NCBI RefSeq assembly: GCF_014649815.1
Contig: NZ_BMTT01000001.1
Span: 806,001-870,000, forward strand
Direction of reading: 5' to 3'
Length of the DNA stretch: 64,000 nucleotides
Source: Streptomyces mutabilis
GTDB lineage: Bacteria > Actinomycetota > Actinomycetes > Streptomycetales > Streptomycetaceae
Within the stretch, counting starts at the first letter, position 1, and every line of letters starts with the position of its first letter. The notes beneath the pieces are model-generated. The model was not told the DNA's origin and ran no database searches. It saw only the letters and a list, made by a program, of their open reading frames with translations. Made by a program: the position numbers and the translations under genes. Below are positions 25,967 to 37,074 of the stretch, piece by piece.

Positions 25967-26218
25967 GTCCGTCGTCCCGTATCTGCTCGGGGGTTGGTTC
26001 GGGGGCTCAACATCTATCAGACGGGCGCAATCCGCACCGCCGGTCCCGCCGGACCCACCCCTTTCCGGGCAACCTCGTGCATGGACCTTCACACCGGGGA
26101 CAGACGAGATGGAAAAAGTTCCGCGAACCCGCGTAACGCTCACGGCCCACGTCGCTCTCACTCGTGCGGGCCCGTTCCAGGCGGCCTGTGCGGACCGAAC
26201 GAGAGAGGACAACCCGCC

Positions 26219-26638
26219 ATGCGCCCCAACCCGACCGTCGTGGAACGCGAGCTGGAACTGATGCTCGTCCTGTCACCCGAGCGCGCCATCCCGGTACCGG
26301 CACGGCTCGCCTACTACGCCGACGATCCGTACGCCGTCCACGTCACCTTCCACATCAACTCCGGCCACCCGGTGCACTGGACGTTCGCCCGCGACCTGCT
26401 GGTGGAGGGGGTCTTCCGGCCGTGCGGGCACGGGGACGTACGCGTGTGGCCGTCGAAGGCGGACGGCCGCAGCGTCGTGCTGATGGCACTGAGCAGTCCC
26501 GACGGCGACGCGCTCCTCGAAGCGCCGTCGGCGCAGGTGTCGGCCTGGCTGGAGCGGACCCTGCGGGCGGTGCCGCCGGGGACCGAGCGCGGGCAGCTCG
26601 GCCTCGACGACGGGCTGGCCGAGCTGCTCACCCCGTGA
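26219..26638 (+). CDS. ssgG: SsgA-like sporulation/cell-division regulator
   Basis: A 139-residue SsgA-like protein, a family confined to morphologically complex actinobacteria that guides septum placement and peptidoglycan maintenance in sporulation. Typical segments: ELELMLVLSPERAIPVPARLAYYADDPYAV, FHINSGHPVHWTFARDLLVEGV and GDVRVWP. By gene neighbourhood it matches SsgG of S. coelicolor; the paralogue assignment is by position. Start ATG 26219 has GAGAGAGGA upstream. Divergent from the DUF2510-RDD gene. Confidence 0.9.
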   Translation: MRPNPTVVERELELMLVLSPERAIPVPARLAYYADDPYAVHVTFHINSGHPVHWTFARDLLVEGVFRPCGHGDVRVWPSKADGRSVVLMALSSPDGDALLEAPSAQVSAWLERTLRAVPPGTERGQLGLDDGLAELLTP

Positions 26639-26680
26639 GGACCCGTGCGGAGCGTGCGGGGCACGCGGGAGCGGCGGGGG

Positions 26681-28123
26681 TCAGAAGAGCTTGCCCGGGT
26701 TGAGGATGCCCAGCGGGTCGAAGACCTGCTTGACGGCCCGCTGCATCTCCAGTCCCACGGGACCGATCTCGCGCGCCAGCCACTCCTTCTTCAGTACGCC
26801 CACCCCGTGCTCGCCCGTGATGGTCCCGCCGAGTTCCAGGCCGAGGCCCATGATCTCGTCGAAGGACTCTCGGGCCCGCCGGGACTCGTCGGGGTCCTGG
26901 GCGTCGAAGCAGACGGTGGGGTGGGTGTTGCCGTCGCCCGCGTGGGCGCAGACGCCGATGGTCAGGTCGTACTTCGCGGCGATGCGCTCGATGCCCTCCA
27001 GCATGTCGCCGAGCCTCGACCGGGGCACGCACACGTCGTCGATCATCGTCGTGCCCTTGACCGCTTCGAGGGCGGTGAGGGACAGGCGGCGTGCCTGGAG
27101 GAGGAGTTCGGACTCGGCGACGTCGTCGGCGGGGACCACCTGCGTGGCGCCGGCCGCCTCGCACAGCGCGCCGACGGCGGCGAGGTCGGCGGCCGGGTCG
27201 GCGGTGTCGAAGGCGGCCAGGAGCAGGGCCTCGGTGGTCTCCGGCAGACCCATGTGGGCGAGGTCGTTGACCGCCTTGACGGTCGTACGGTCCATCAGTT
27301 CGAGGAGAGAAGGGACGTGTCCGCCCTCCATGATCTTGCAGATCGCGTCGCAGGCGGCCGACGCGGAGGCGAACTCGGCGGCCAGCACCAACTGCTCGGG
27401 CGGCTTGGGGCGCAGCGCGAGGACGGCGCGTACGACGATGCCGAGGGACCCTTCGGAACCGACGAAGAGGCGGGTGAGGTCGTATCCGGCGACGCCCTTG
27501 GCGGTGCGGCGGCCGGTGGACATCAGGCGGCCGTCGGCGAGGACGACGTCCAGGCCGAGGACGTACTCGGCGGTCACCCCGTACTTGACGCAGCACAGGC
27601 CGCCGGAGGCGGTGCCGATGTTGCCGCCGATGGTGCACATCTCCCAGCTGGAGGGGTCGGGAGGGTAGTACAGGCCGTGTTCGTTCACCGCGCGGGAGAG
27701 GGCGGCGTTGACGACGCCCGGTTCGACGACGGCGACGCGGTCGACGGGATTGATCTCCAGGATGCGGTCCATCTTGGTCAGGGAGAGGACCACGCAGCCG
27801 TCGGTGGCGTTGGCGCCGCCGGACAGGCCGGTGCGGGCGCCCTGCGGGACGACCGGGACGCGCAGCTCGGTGGCGGTGCGCATGACGTGCCGGACGTCCT
27901 CCACGGTGCGCGGCAGGACGACCACGGCGGGGGCGCCCGCCGGGCAGAAGCTCGCCATGTCGTTGGCGTAGGAGGTCGTGATGTCGGGGTCGGTGAGGAC
28001 GGAGTCGGCGGGCAGTCCGGCGAGCAGCCGGTCGACGAGGGTGCCGGGGACCGCCGGGGCGGGGCCCGACGTCGCCGCGGCCGCCGCGTCGTCTTCGTCG
28101 CGAGGCGCTTCGATACGGCTCAT
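26681..28123 (-). CDS. FAD-linked oxidase, glycolate/D-lactate dehydrogenase (GlcD-like)
   Basis: A 480-residue flavoprotein. The FAD-binding PCMH domain covers about residues 40-215 (VVVLPRTVEDVRHVMRTATE, PQGARTGLSGGANATDGCV, GNIGTASGGLCCVKYG). The FAD-oxidase C-terminal domain ends with VCAHAGDGNTHPTVCFDA and TGEHGVGVLKKEWL. Those motifs fit enzymes oxidising 2-hydroxy acids such as glycolate or D-lactate. No FeS subunit is adjacent. Convergent with ssgG. Confidence 0.92.
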   Translation of the reverse strand: MSRIEAPRDEDDAAAAATSGPAPAVPGTLVDRLLAGLPADSVLTDPDITTSYANDMASFCPAGAPAVVVLPRTVEDVRHVMRTATELRVPVVPQGARTGLSGGANATDGCVVLSLTKMDRILEINPVDRVAVVEPGVVNAALSRAVNEHGLYYPPDPSSWEMCTIGGNIGTASGGLCCVKYGVTAEYVLGLDVVLADGRLMSTGRRTAKGVAGYDLTRLFVGSEGSLGIVVRAVLALRPKPPEQLVLAAEFASASAACDAICKIMEGGHVPSLLELMDRTTVKAVNDLAHMGLPETTEALLLAAFDTADPAADLAAVGALCEAAGATQVVPADDVAESELLLQARRLSLTALEAVKGTTMIDDVCVPRSRLGDMLEGIERIAAKYDLTIGVCAHAGDGNTHPTVCFDAQDPDESRRARESFDEIMGLGLELGGTITGEHGVGVLKKEWLAREIGPVGLEMQRAVKQVFDPLGILNPGKLF

Positions 28124-28221
28124 GATCACAGGTTCGCACCCGGGGCCATCGGTGTGAACCCCGTCGGCGGCACCCGGCGCAAGCCGCGGTGTGCTTGTCG
28201 TACGGGCGCACAGTAGGCGCC

Positions 28222-29619
28222 ATGGAGATCGAACACGGGCGGCGCTCCCGCCGCCGGAACCGGGTGCTGATCGCCTCCGTCGCCGGGGCCGCCGTACTCG
28301 GCGGGGTTCTGGTGCTGCTGCCGTGGAACGGGGGTGACGCCTCCCCGCCCGCGCCGGGCCCCGCGGCGCTGGCGCGCGGTGCGGTGACCACGGGGGTGCC
28401 GGCCGCGCTGCCGGACCTGGCGGTGCTGATCGGTGACCGGGAGCGGCATCTGCGGGCGCAGCCGCTGGACGGGGCATCGTGGGCGGTGCTGGGCGCCGCC
28501 TACGTCGAGCAGGGGCGGCGTACGGCGGACGTGGCGAACTGGGCGAAGGCCGAGAAGGCGCTGCACACGTCCCTGAAGGTCGGGGCGGAGCGCAACCCGC
28601 AGGCGTTGGAGGGGCTGGCGACGCTGGCGGTGGCGCGGCGGGACTTCCCGGCGGCGAAGAAGTGGGGCGAGAGCGCGGTGAAGGCGGCGCCGAAGCGGTG
28701 GACGGCGCACGCGGTGCTGATCGACGCGTACACCGGGCTCGGCGACGACAAGGGTGTGGGACGGGCCCTGGAGAAGCTGAAGGAGCTGCGCCCGGACGCG
28801 CCGGCGACGGGAGCGCGGGCGGCGGCGGTCTACCGGGACCGGGGCTGGCGGGAGGACGCGCAGGCCCGGATCTCCGACGCGGCGGCGGCCGCCGAAACGC
28901 CGGCCGAGCGGGCGGCGTACCTGGAGCAGGCCGGGCGGCTGGCGTTCGAGCGCGGGGAGCGGGAGGAGGCGTTGCGGTTCTTCGAGGAGGCGCTGCGCAC
29001 CGACCCCGACCAGCGGGCCGCGCAGGTTGGGCAGGGGCGGGCGCTGGCGGCGCTGGGCCGCACGACGGAGGCACTGTCGGCGTACCAGGCGGCGCTGGCC
29101 AAGCGGCCGGAACCCGAGTACGCGCTGGAGCTGGGCGAGCTGTACGAGTCGCTGGGGCTCGGGCAGGCGGCCCGGGTGCAGTACGACCTGCTGCGGGAGC
29201 GGGTGCGGGACGTGGAGGCGGCAGGGGCGGACGAGCGGTTGGTGCTCGGCCGGTTCGAGGCGGACCACGGGGACCCGGCCCGGGCGGTGCGGCTGCTGCG
29301 CGAGGAGTGGGGGCGGCAGCCGGGGATCGCGGTGGCCGACGCGTTGGGCTGGGCGCTGCACCGCGCCGGTGAGCACGAGGAGGCGCTGGAGTTCGCGGCC
29401 ATCGCGACGGACGGCGACAAGGGCGGCGGGGTGCGCAGCGCGCTGTACGTCTTCCACCGGGGGGTGATCGAGCGGGGGCTGGAGCGGTACGGGCCCGCGC
29501 GGCGGCATCTGCGGGAGGCGCTGATGATCAACCCGTACTTCTCGCCGCTGCGGGCGCCGGAGGCGAGGCGGGCGCTGGCGGAGCTGGGCGAGCCCTCGGT
29601 GGAGGACCCGCCCCGGTAG
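28222..29619 (+). CDS. Membrane-anchored TPR protein
   Basis: A 465-residue protein. Residues 15-35 form a membrane anchor (VLIASVAGAAVLGGVLVLLPW) after a basic stretch, so the rest is probably extracytoplasmic. At least seven helical tetratricopeptide-like repeats follow (SWAVLGAAYVEQGRR, ALEGLATLAVARRDF, RAAYLEQAGRLAFERGEREEAL and others). It probably scaffolds a complex; partners unknown. Divergent from the FAD oxidase and convergent with hppD, with a 9-bp gap. Confidence 0.85.
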   Translation: MEIEHGRRSRRRNRVLIASVAGAAVLGGVLVLLPWNGGDASPPAPGPAALARGAVTTGVPAALPDLAVLIGDRERHLRAQPLDGASWAVLGAAYVEQGRRTADVANWAKAEKALHTSLKVGAERNPQALEGLATLAVARRDFPAAKKWGESAVKAAPKRWTAHAVLIDAYTGLGDDKGVGRALEKLKELRPDAPATGARAAAVYRDRGWREDAQARISDAAAAAETPAERAAYLEQAGRLAFERGEREEALRFFEEALRTDPDQRAAQVGQGRALAALGRTTEALSAYQAALAKRPEPEYALELGELYESLGLGQAARVQYDLLRERVRDVEAAGADERLVLGRFEADHGDPARAVRLLREEWGRQPGIAVADALGWALHRAGEHEEALEFAAIATDGDKGGGVRSALYVFHRGVIERGLERYGPARRHLREALMINPYFSPLRAPEARRALAELGEPSVEDPPR

Positions 29620-29628
29620 CCGGCTGTG

Positions 29629-32055
<2,427 letters not shown>

Positions 32056-32063
<8 letters not shown>

Positions 32064-33321
32064 GAACGGCCGCAACGCCACCACCGGGGCGACCATCGAG
32101 CTGGAGTCGCTCACCAAGCGCTACCCCGGCAATCCGCAGCCGGCCGTCGAGAACGTGTCGATGGAGATCCAGGCGGGCGAGACGGTCGTCCTCGTCGGCC
32201 CTTCCGGCTGCGGGAAGTCCACCACCCTGAAGATGATCAATCGGCTGATCGAGCCCAGCGGCGGCCGCATCCGCATCAACGGCGAGGACGTCACCGACAT
32301 CGACCCGGTGAAGCTGCGCCGCAAGGTCGGCTACGCGATCCAGTCCTCCGGTCTGTTCCCCCACATGACCGTCGCCCAGAACATCGCGCTCGTACCGAAG
32401 ATGGTGGGCTGGTCGAAGTCCCGCATCCGGTCCCGGGTGGAGGAGATGCTCGACCTGGTCGGGCTGGACGCCGGGGAGTTCCACGGCCGCTACCCGCGCC
32501 AGCTGTCCGGCGGCCAGCAGCAGCGGGTGGGCGTGGCGCGGGCGCTGGCTGCCGATCCGCCGGTGCTGCTGATGGACGAGCCTTTCGGCGCGGTGGACCC
32601 CATCACCCGGGACCACCTCCAGGACGAGCTGATCCGGCTCCAGCACGAGCTGCACAAGACGATCGTCTTCGTCACCCACGACTTCGACGAGGCGATCAAG
32701 CTGGGCGACCGGATCGCGGTGCTGCGCGAGCGCTCCCACATCGCGCAGTTCGACACCCCGGAGGCCATCCTCACCAACCCGGCGGACGACTTCGTCTCCG
32801 GTTTCGTGGGCGCGGGAGCGGCGCTGAAGCGGCTGAACCTGACCCGGGTGCGGGACGTCGGCATCACCGACTACCCGACGGTGACCGTCGAGGACCCGCT
32901 CCAGCAGATCTTCAACCAGCTCCGGGCGGCCGGCACCAACGAGATCCTGCTCCTGGACCGGCGCCGCCGCCCCTACAAATGGCTCAGGCGCGGCGACCTG
33001 ATGCGGGCCAAGGGCTCGCTGGCGCGGGCCGGGGCGCTGGTCCACGACACGGTGACCCGGGACGCGACCCTGCGGGACGCGCTGGAGGCGGTGCTCACCG
33101 ACAACACGGGGCGGGTCGCGGTCACCGGACGGCGCGGCGAGTACGAGGGCGTCGTCGACATGGAGACGCTGCTGAACTCCGTGCACGAGCTGCTGGAGGC
33201 CGACCGGCTGGACGCGCTGGAGCACCAGCACGACCTGGAGGAGACGCGGGCCGAGCAGACCCACGCGGAGCAGGAGGGCTTCGGGGGCGTCGGAGGTCCC
33301 GGAGGGGAGGCGAAGGCGTGA
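32056..33321 (+). CDS. Osmoprotectant ABC transporter ATPase (OpuCA-like)
   Basis: A 421-residue ATPase. Walker A GPSGCGKSTT (about residues 46-55), LSGGQQQR signature near 150, Walker B VLLMDEPFGAVD near 170, and switch His in FVTHDFDEA. The extra C-terminal 170 residues contain two CBS-like segments (VTRDATLRDALEAVLTDN, GEYEGVVDMETLL), the ionic-strength sensor of OpuA-type transporters. Starts in the 3' end of the permease and ends in a GTGA overlap. Confidence 0.95.
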
Positions 33322-34172
33322 GCGCTTCTGCCGGCCGGCGGCCCGAGGGCGGGCGCGGTGTCGAGGAACCGGCCTACGAGGACGCGGACGAGTTCGAGCA
33401 CGAGCCCCCTCCCCCGTCCCCGGCGGCGACCGAGCGGCGGGTCGGCTGGCGGAAGCTGACCTTCCTGCCCGCGCTCCTGGTCGCCGTGCTGCTGGCGACC
33501 TGGCTGTGGTTCCGGCAGGCCGCCCTGGACGCGCTGAGCCGGAACGCCCTGTCCGACGGCCAGGTCACCAAGGCGCTGTGGCAGCACGTGCAGCTGACCG
33601 TGATCTCCACCTTCTTCGTGCTGATCATCGCGATTCCGCTGGGCATCCTGCTCACCCGCCGGATGTTCAAGAAGGCGACGCCGGTGGCGATGGCCTTCGC
33701 CAACATGGGACAGGCGACCCCGGCGATCGGCCTGCTGGCGCTGCTGGTGATCTGGCTGGGCATCGGCCGCCGGGCCGCCCTGATCGGCATCATCGTCTAC
33801 GCCGTCCTGCCGGTGCTCTCCAACACCATCGCGGGCCTCAAGGCGAACGACCCGACGCTGCTGGAGGCGGCCCGCGGCATCGGCATGTCCCCGCTGGGCG
33901 TGCTGACGCGGGTGGAGCTGCCGCTGGCCGTCCCGCTGATCCTGGCCGGGGTGCGCACCGCCCTCGTCCTCAACGTCGGCACGGCGACGCTGGCGGTCTT
34001 CGGCGGAGGCGGCGGCCTGGGCGTCCTGATCACCACGGGGATCACCAGCCAGCGGATGCCGGTCCTCGTCCTCGGCTCGATCCTCACGGTGGCCCTGGCA
34101 CTGCTGGTGGACTGGCTGGCCTCGCTCGCCGAACTGCTGCTGCGGCCCCGCGGCCTGGAGGTGCGGACATGA
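33318..34172 (+). CDS. Osmoprotectant ABC transporter permease, second subunit
   Basis: A 284-residue permease. Residues 1-40 are an acidic, Pro-rich cytoplasmic extension (ADEFEHEPPPPSPA) before a first helix; the BPD permease domain then carries EAARGIGMSPLGVLTRVELPLAVPLI. It pairs with the smaller permease to form the membrane pore. Start is GTG 33318 (GTGA overlap with the ATPase stop), with GGAGG upstream. Its own stop overlaps the binding-protein ATG. Confidence 0.93.
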   Translation: MSASAGRRPEGGRGVEEPAYEDADEFEHEPPPPSPAATERRVGWRKLTFLPALLVAVLLATWLWFRQAALDALSRNALSDGQVTKALWQHVQLTVISTFFVLIIAIPLGILLTRRMFKKATPVAMAFANMGQATPAIGLLALLVIWLGIGRRAALIGIIVYAVLPVLSNTIAGLKANDPTLLEAARGIGMSPLGVLTRVELPLAVPLILAGVRTALVLNVGTATLAVFGGGGGLGVLITTGITSQRMPVLVLGSILTVALALLVDWLASLAELLLRPRGLEVRT

Positions 34173-35161
34173 GCGCGCGCACGGGACGGGGCGGCGGACG
34201 ACGCCGTGCGTGGCTGCTGACGGCTGCGCTGCTGGTGGCGGCCTCCGGCTGCGGGCTGACCAGCGGCTCCCCCATGGTCGACGACGTCGAGCCCGGCACG
34301 ATCGGGCAGGGGCGGCCGCTCGAGGGCGCCGATCTGACCGTGGTGTCCAAGCAGTTCACCGAGCAACTCGTGCTCGGCGCGATCATGGGCATCGCCTTCC
34401 AGGCGGCGGGCGCGGAGGTCCTGGACCGCACCGGTATCCAGGGCTCGGTCGGCACCCGGGCGGCGGTGGAGAACGGCGACGCGGACGCCACGTACGAGTA
34501 CACGGGCACCGCCTGGATCACGTACCTCGGGCACGGCGAACCCATCCCCGACCCGCATGAGCAGTGGGAGGCGGTGCGCAAGGAGGACCTGGGGAAGGGG
34601 CTGACCTGGCTGCCGCCTGCCGCGCTGAACAACACCTACGCGCTGGCCATGAACCAGGCGAACCACAAGAGGTACCGCACGAGGACGCTGTCCGAGGCGG
34701 CCGAGCTGTCGAAGAGGGACCCGGGCGCGGTGACGCTGTGCGTGGAGGTCGAGTTCGCCAACCGCGCGGACGGGCTGCCGGGCATGGAGAGGGCGTACGG
34801 GATGGACATCCCGGCCCGGAACATCACGGAGATGGACACCGGCATCATCTACACCCAGACCGCCGACGGCGCCTGCGCCTACGGCGAGGTGTACACCACC
34901 GACGGGCGGATCAAGTCGATGAACCTGGTGGTGATGGAGGACGACAGGAAGTTCTTCCCGAACTACAACGCCGCCCCCATGATCCGCACCGCCACCCTGA
35001 AGAAGTGGCCGGCTATCGCCTCCGTGCTCGCGCCGGTGACCAAGGCACTGAACAACGACGTCGCCCGGGACCTGAACGCCAGGGTCGACGTGGACGGGCA
35101 GGACGCGCACCAGGTGGCGCTGGACTGGATGATCGAGAAGGGCTTCGTGAAGGAGGGCTGA
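34169..35161 (+). CDS. Osmoprotectant-binding lipoprotein (OpuCC-like)
   Basis: A 330-residue solute-binding lipoprotein. Lipobox VAASGC with the modified Cys near residue 28. The binding domain starts at VVSKQFTEQLVLGAIMGIAFQAAG, a clear OpuAC/ProX-type sequence, and continues with EYTGTAWITYL and TGIIYTQTADGACAYGEVY. Coupled to the upstream permease by ATGA. It defines the operon as an importer of betaine, choline or similar compatible solutes. Confidence 0.94.
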   Translation: MSARTGRGGGRRRAWLLTAALLVAASGCGLTSGSPMVDDVEPGTIGQGRPLEGADLTVVSKQFTEQLVLGAIMGIAFQAAGAEVLDRTGIQGSVGTRAAVENGDADATYEYTGTAWITYLGHGEPIPDPHEQWEAVRKEDLGKGLTWLPPAALNNTYALAMNQANHKRYRTRTLSEAAELSKRDPGAVTLCVEVEFANRADGLPGMERAYGMDIPARNITEMDTGIIYTQTADGACAYGEVYTTDGRIKSMNLVVMEDDRKFFPNYNAAPMIRTATLKKWPAIASVLAPVTKALNNDVARDLNARVDVDGQDAHQVALDWMIEKGFVKEG

Positions 35162-35191
35162 GAAGCCGTGGGGCGGACCGCCCGGCTCAGC

Positions 35192-35983
35192 TCAGCAGGC
35201 GGGGACCTCGCCCTTGCCCGTGCTCAGGGCCCGCAGGGCGTCGACCGCGCCCTCCAGCGTGGTCACCGGGACCAGCCGCAGCCCCTCGGGCAGCTCGGCC
35301 TGCGCGTCCGAGCACTCCGCCTTCGGCACCAGGAAGACGGTGGCCCCGTCCCGCCGGGCGGCCTGCGTCTTCAGCGGTACGCCGCCGACCGCGCCGACCT
35401 TGCCGCCGGCGGTGATCGTGCCGGTACCGGCGATGATCCGGCCGCCGGTCAGATCGCCGCCCCGGCCGTCGCCATCCAGCTTGTCGATGATCCCGAGGGA
35501 GAGCAGCAGACCGGCGCTGGGGCCGCCGACGTCCCCAAGGTCCAGCTTCACGTCGATGTCGGACCCGTCGAGGTCCAGGTGGTTCAGCGCGGCCGTCGTC
35601 GCCGTGTTCTGGGACTCCCGCATCTGGTCGAAGTTGTACTTCTCGATCTCCTTGACGTCGTCGCCCTCGGGGTAGACGGCGTCCCGCGGCATGACCGCCC
35701 GGTCGGTGTCGAACCAGTTGCCGAGCACGTCACCGAGCGACACGTGCGCGTCGGGGCCGGTCGCCACGATCGTCGTCATCCGCAGCTGGCCCTCGGTGTC
35801 CCGGGTGGGCGCGCCCGAGATCCTGATCACCTCGTCGCCCTGGTACTCCTTGAGCACGTCGGCCGTCGCCCCGGGCTGCGCCACCGCGAACGGCAGCGGC
35901 GCGAACACGGCGGTGGTGAGGAGCGCCACCACGGGGGCGGCACAGACGGCGAGAACCTGGGGACGCGTGAGACGAGGAAGCAC
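35192..35983 (-). CDS. Secreted/membrane S16 (Lon-type) serine peptidase
   Basis: A 263-residue exported protein. An N-terminal hydrophobic segment (about residues 9-35) acts as signal or anchor. The C-terminal peptidase S16 domain keeps the Ser-Lys dyad: Ser156 in GGPSAGLLLS and Lys205 in GGVPLKTQAA. No ATPase is present and the PDZ domain usual in YlbL-type relatives is not apparent. Substrate unknown; likely an envelope protease. Confidence 0.88.
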   Translation of the reverse strand: MLPRLTRPQVLAVCAAPVVALLTTAVFAPLPFAVAQPGATADVLKEYQGDEVIRISGAPTRDTEGQLRMTTIVATGPDAHVSLGDVLGNWFDTDRAVMPRDAVYPEGDDVKEIEKYNFDQMRESQNTATTAALNHLDLDGSDIDVKLDLGDVGGPSAGLLLSLGIIDKLDGDGRGGDLTGGRIIAGTGTITAGGKVGAVGGVPLKTQAARRDGATVFLVPKAECSDAQAELPEGLRLVPVTTLEGAVDALRALSTGKGEVPAC

Positions 35984-36116
35984 GGGGTCAATCTAACGCG
36001 AGGGCATTGCCGCGCAGGCCGGTGGGCAACCGCCCGCCGCCCCCGCCGCGGGCAGCCGCACACTCCGCGCGACGCACCCCGCGCCGGCGCCCGCGCCGCG
36101 CACCGGCCGAGCGGCG

Positions 36117-36773
36117 TCACCGCAACGCCTCGGCCACCTCACGAGCCGCGTCCATCACCCGCGCCCCCACCCGCTCCGGCACCACGTCCGCCAGCATCAC
36201 CACGCCCACGCTGCCCTCCACCCCCGTCACCCCGAGCAGCGGCGCGGCCGCCCCACAGGCACCGGCCTCCAACTCCCCGTGGGTCAGGGTGTAGCCCGGC
36301 CACTTCCCCTCCTCGGCGGGCTGCGCCTGCTGCCGCGCGGAGAGGATCGCCTTGCCCGCGGCCCCCCGCTCCAACGGGTGCCGGAAGCCGGCCCGGTAGG
36401 CCACGTGGTAGTCCGTCCAGGTCGGCTCGACGACGGCCACGGCCAGCGCCTCCGCCCCGTCCACCAGCGTCAGATGGGCCGTCGCCCCGATGTCCTCGGC
36501 CAGCGACCGCAGCGCCGGCATCGCCGCCTCGCGCACCAGCGGGTGCACCTGGCGGCCGAGGCCCAGCACCCCCAGCCCGACCCGGGCGCGTCCGCCCAGG
36601 TCACGGCGTACGAGTGCGTGCTGCTCCAGCGTGGCCAGCAACCGGTACACGACCGTCCGGTTCACGCCCAGTCTGTGGGAAAGCTCGGTGACGGTCAGCC
36701 CGTGGTCCGTATCGGCCAGCAGCTTGAGGACCCGCAGTCCCCGGTCGAGCGTCTGAGAGGTCTCCGCGGTCAC
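36117..36773 (-). CDS. IclR family transcriptional regulator
   Basis: A 218-residue regulator. The winged HTH is at about residues 3-60 (LRVLKLLADTDHGLTVTELSHRLGV, TVVYRLLATLEQHALV). The IclR effector domain follows (RSLAEDIGATAHLTLVDGAE, GAAGKAILS). I place the start at GTG 36773, with AAGGAG eight bases upstream. Targets and ligand are not evident from neighbours. Confidence 0.9.
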   Translation of the reverse strand: MTAETSQTLDRGLRVLKLLADTDHGLTVTELSHRLGVNRTVVYRLLATLEQHALVRRDLGGRARVGLGVLGLGRQVHPLVREAAMPALRSLAEDIGATAHLTLVDGAEALAVAVVEPTWTDYHVAYRAGFRHPLERGAAGKAILSARQQAQPAEEGKWPGYTLTHGELEAGACGAAAPLLGVTGVEGSVGVVMLADVVPERVGARVMDAAREVAEALR

Positions 36774-37074
36774 GACGCCCACTCCTTAGTGGTGAGGTCG
36801 GCGGCCCCCTCGCGGCGGATGCGTCACCGAGTCCCGTCGGTGACGCGCTTCAGAGGCCGCCGATCGGCTGACGGCCCGGCCCTGTGCCCGGCCCAGTCGC
36901 TTCACGGCTGCGCTCCGCGGCGGCGCTGCCACGGGGCGTGTGCGTAGCGGGACAGTAGCGACCAGGTTCGCTCAGCGGAAGGCTCCGTCCAGAATCCGGG
37001 CGGCGGCCGGTGCGGACTGGCTGTGTTTGTCCGGGTACGTACAGCGCACGCGGACGCCGCCCGCTTCCCGCCCG
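36774..37074. other. 301-bp intergenic region
   Basis: Between the helicase stop and the IclR start, both minus strand. It contains the helicase terminator at 36821-36846 and the IclR ribosome site. No other feature seen. Confidence 0.6.
36821..36846 (-). terminator. Terminator of the helicase gene
   Basis: A perfect 10-bp stem GCGTCACCGA / TCGGTGACGC with a 6-nt loop. Confidence 0.7.
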
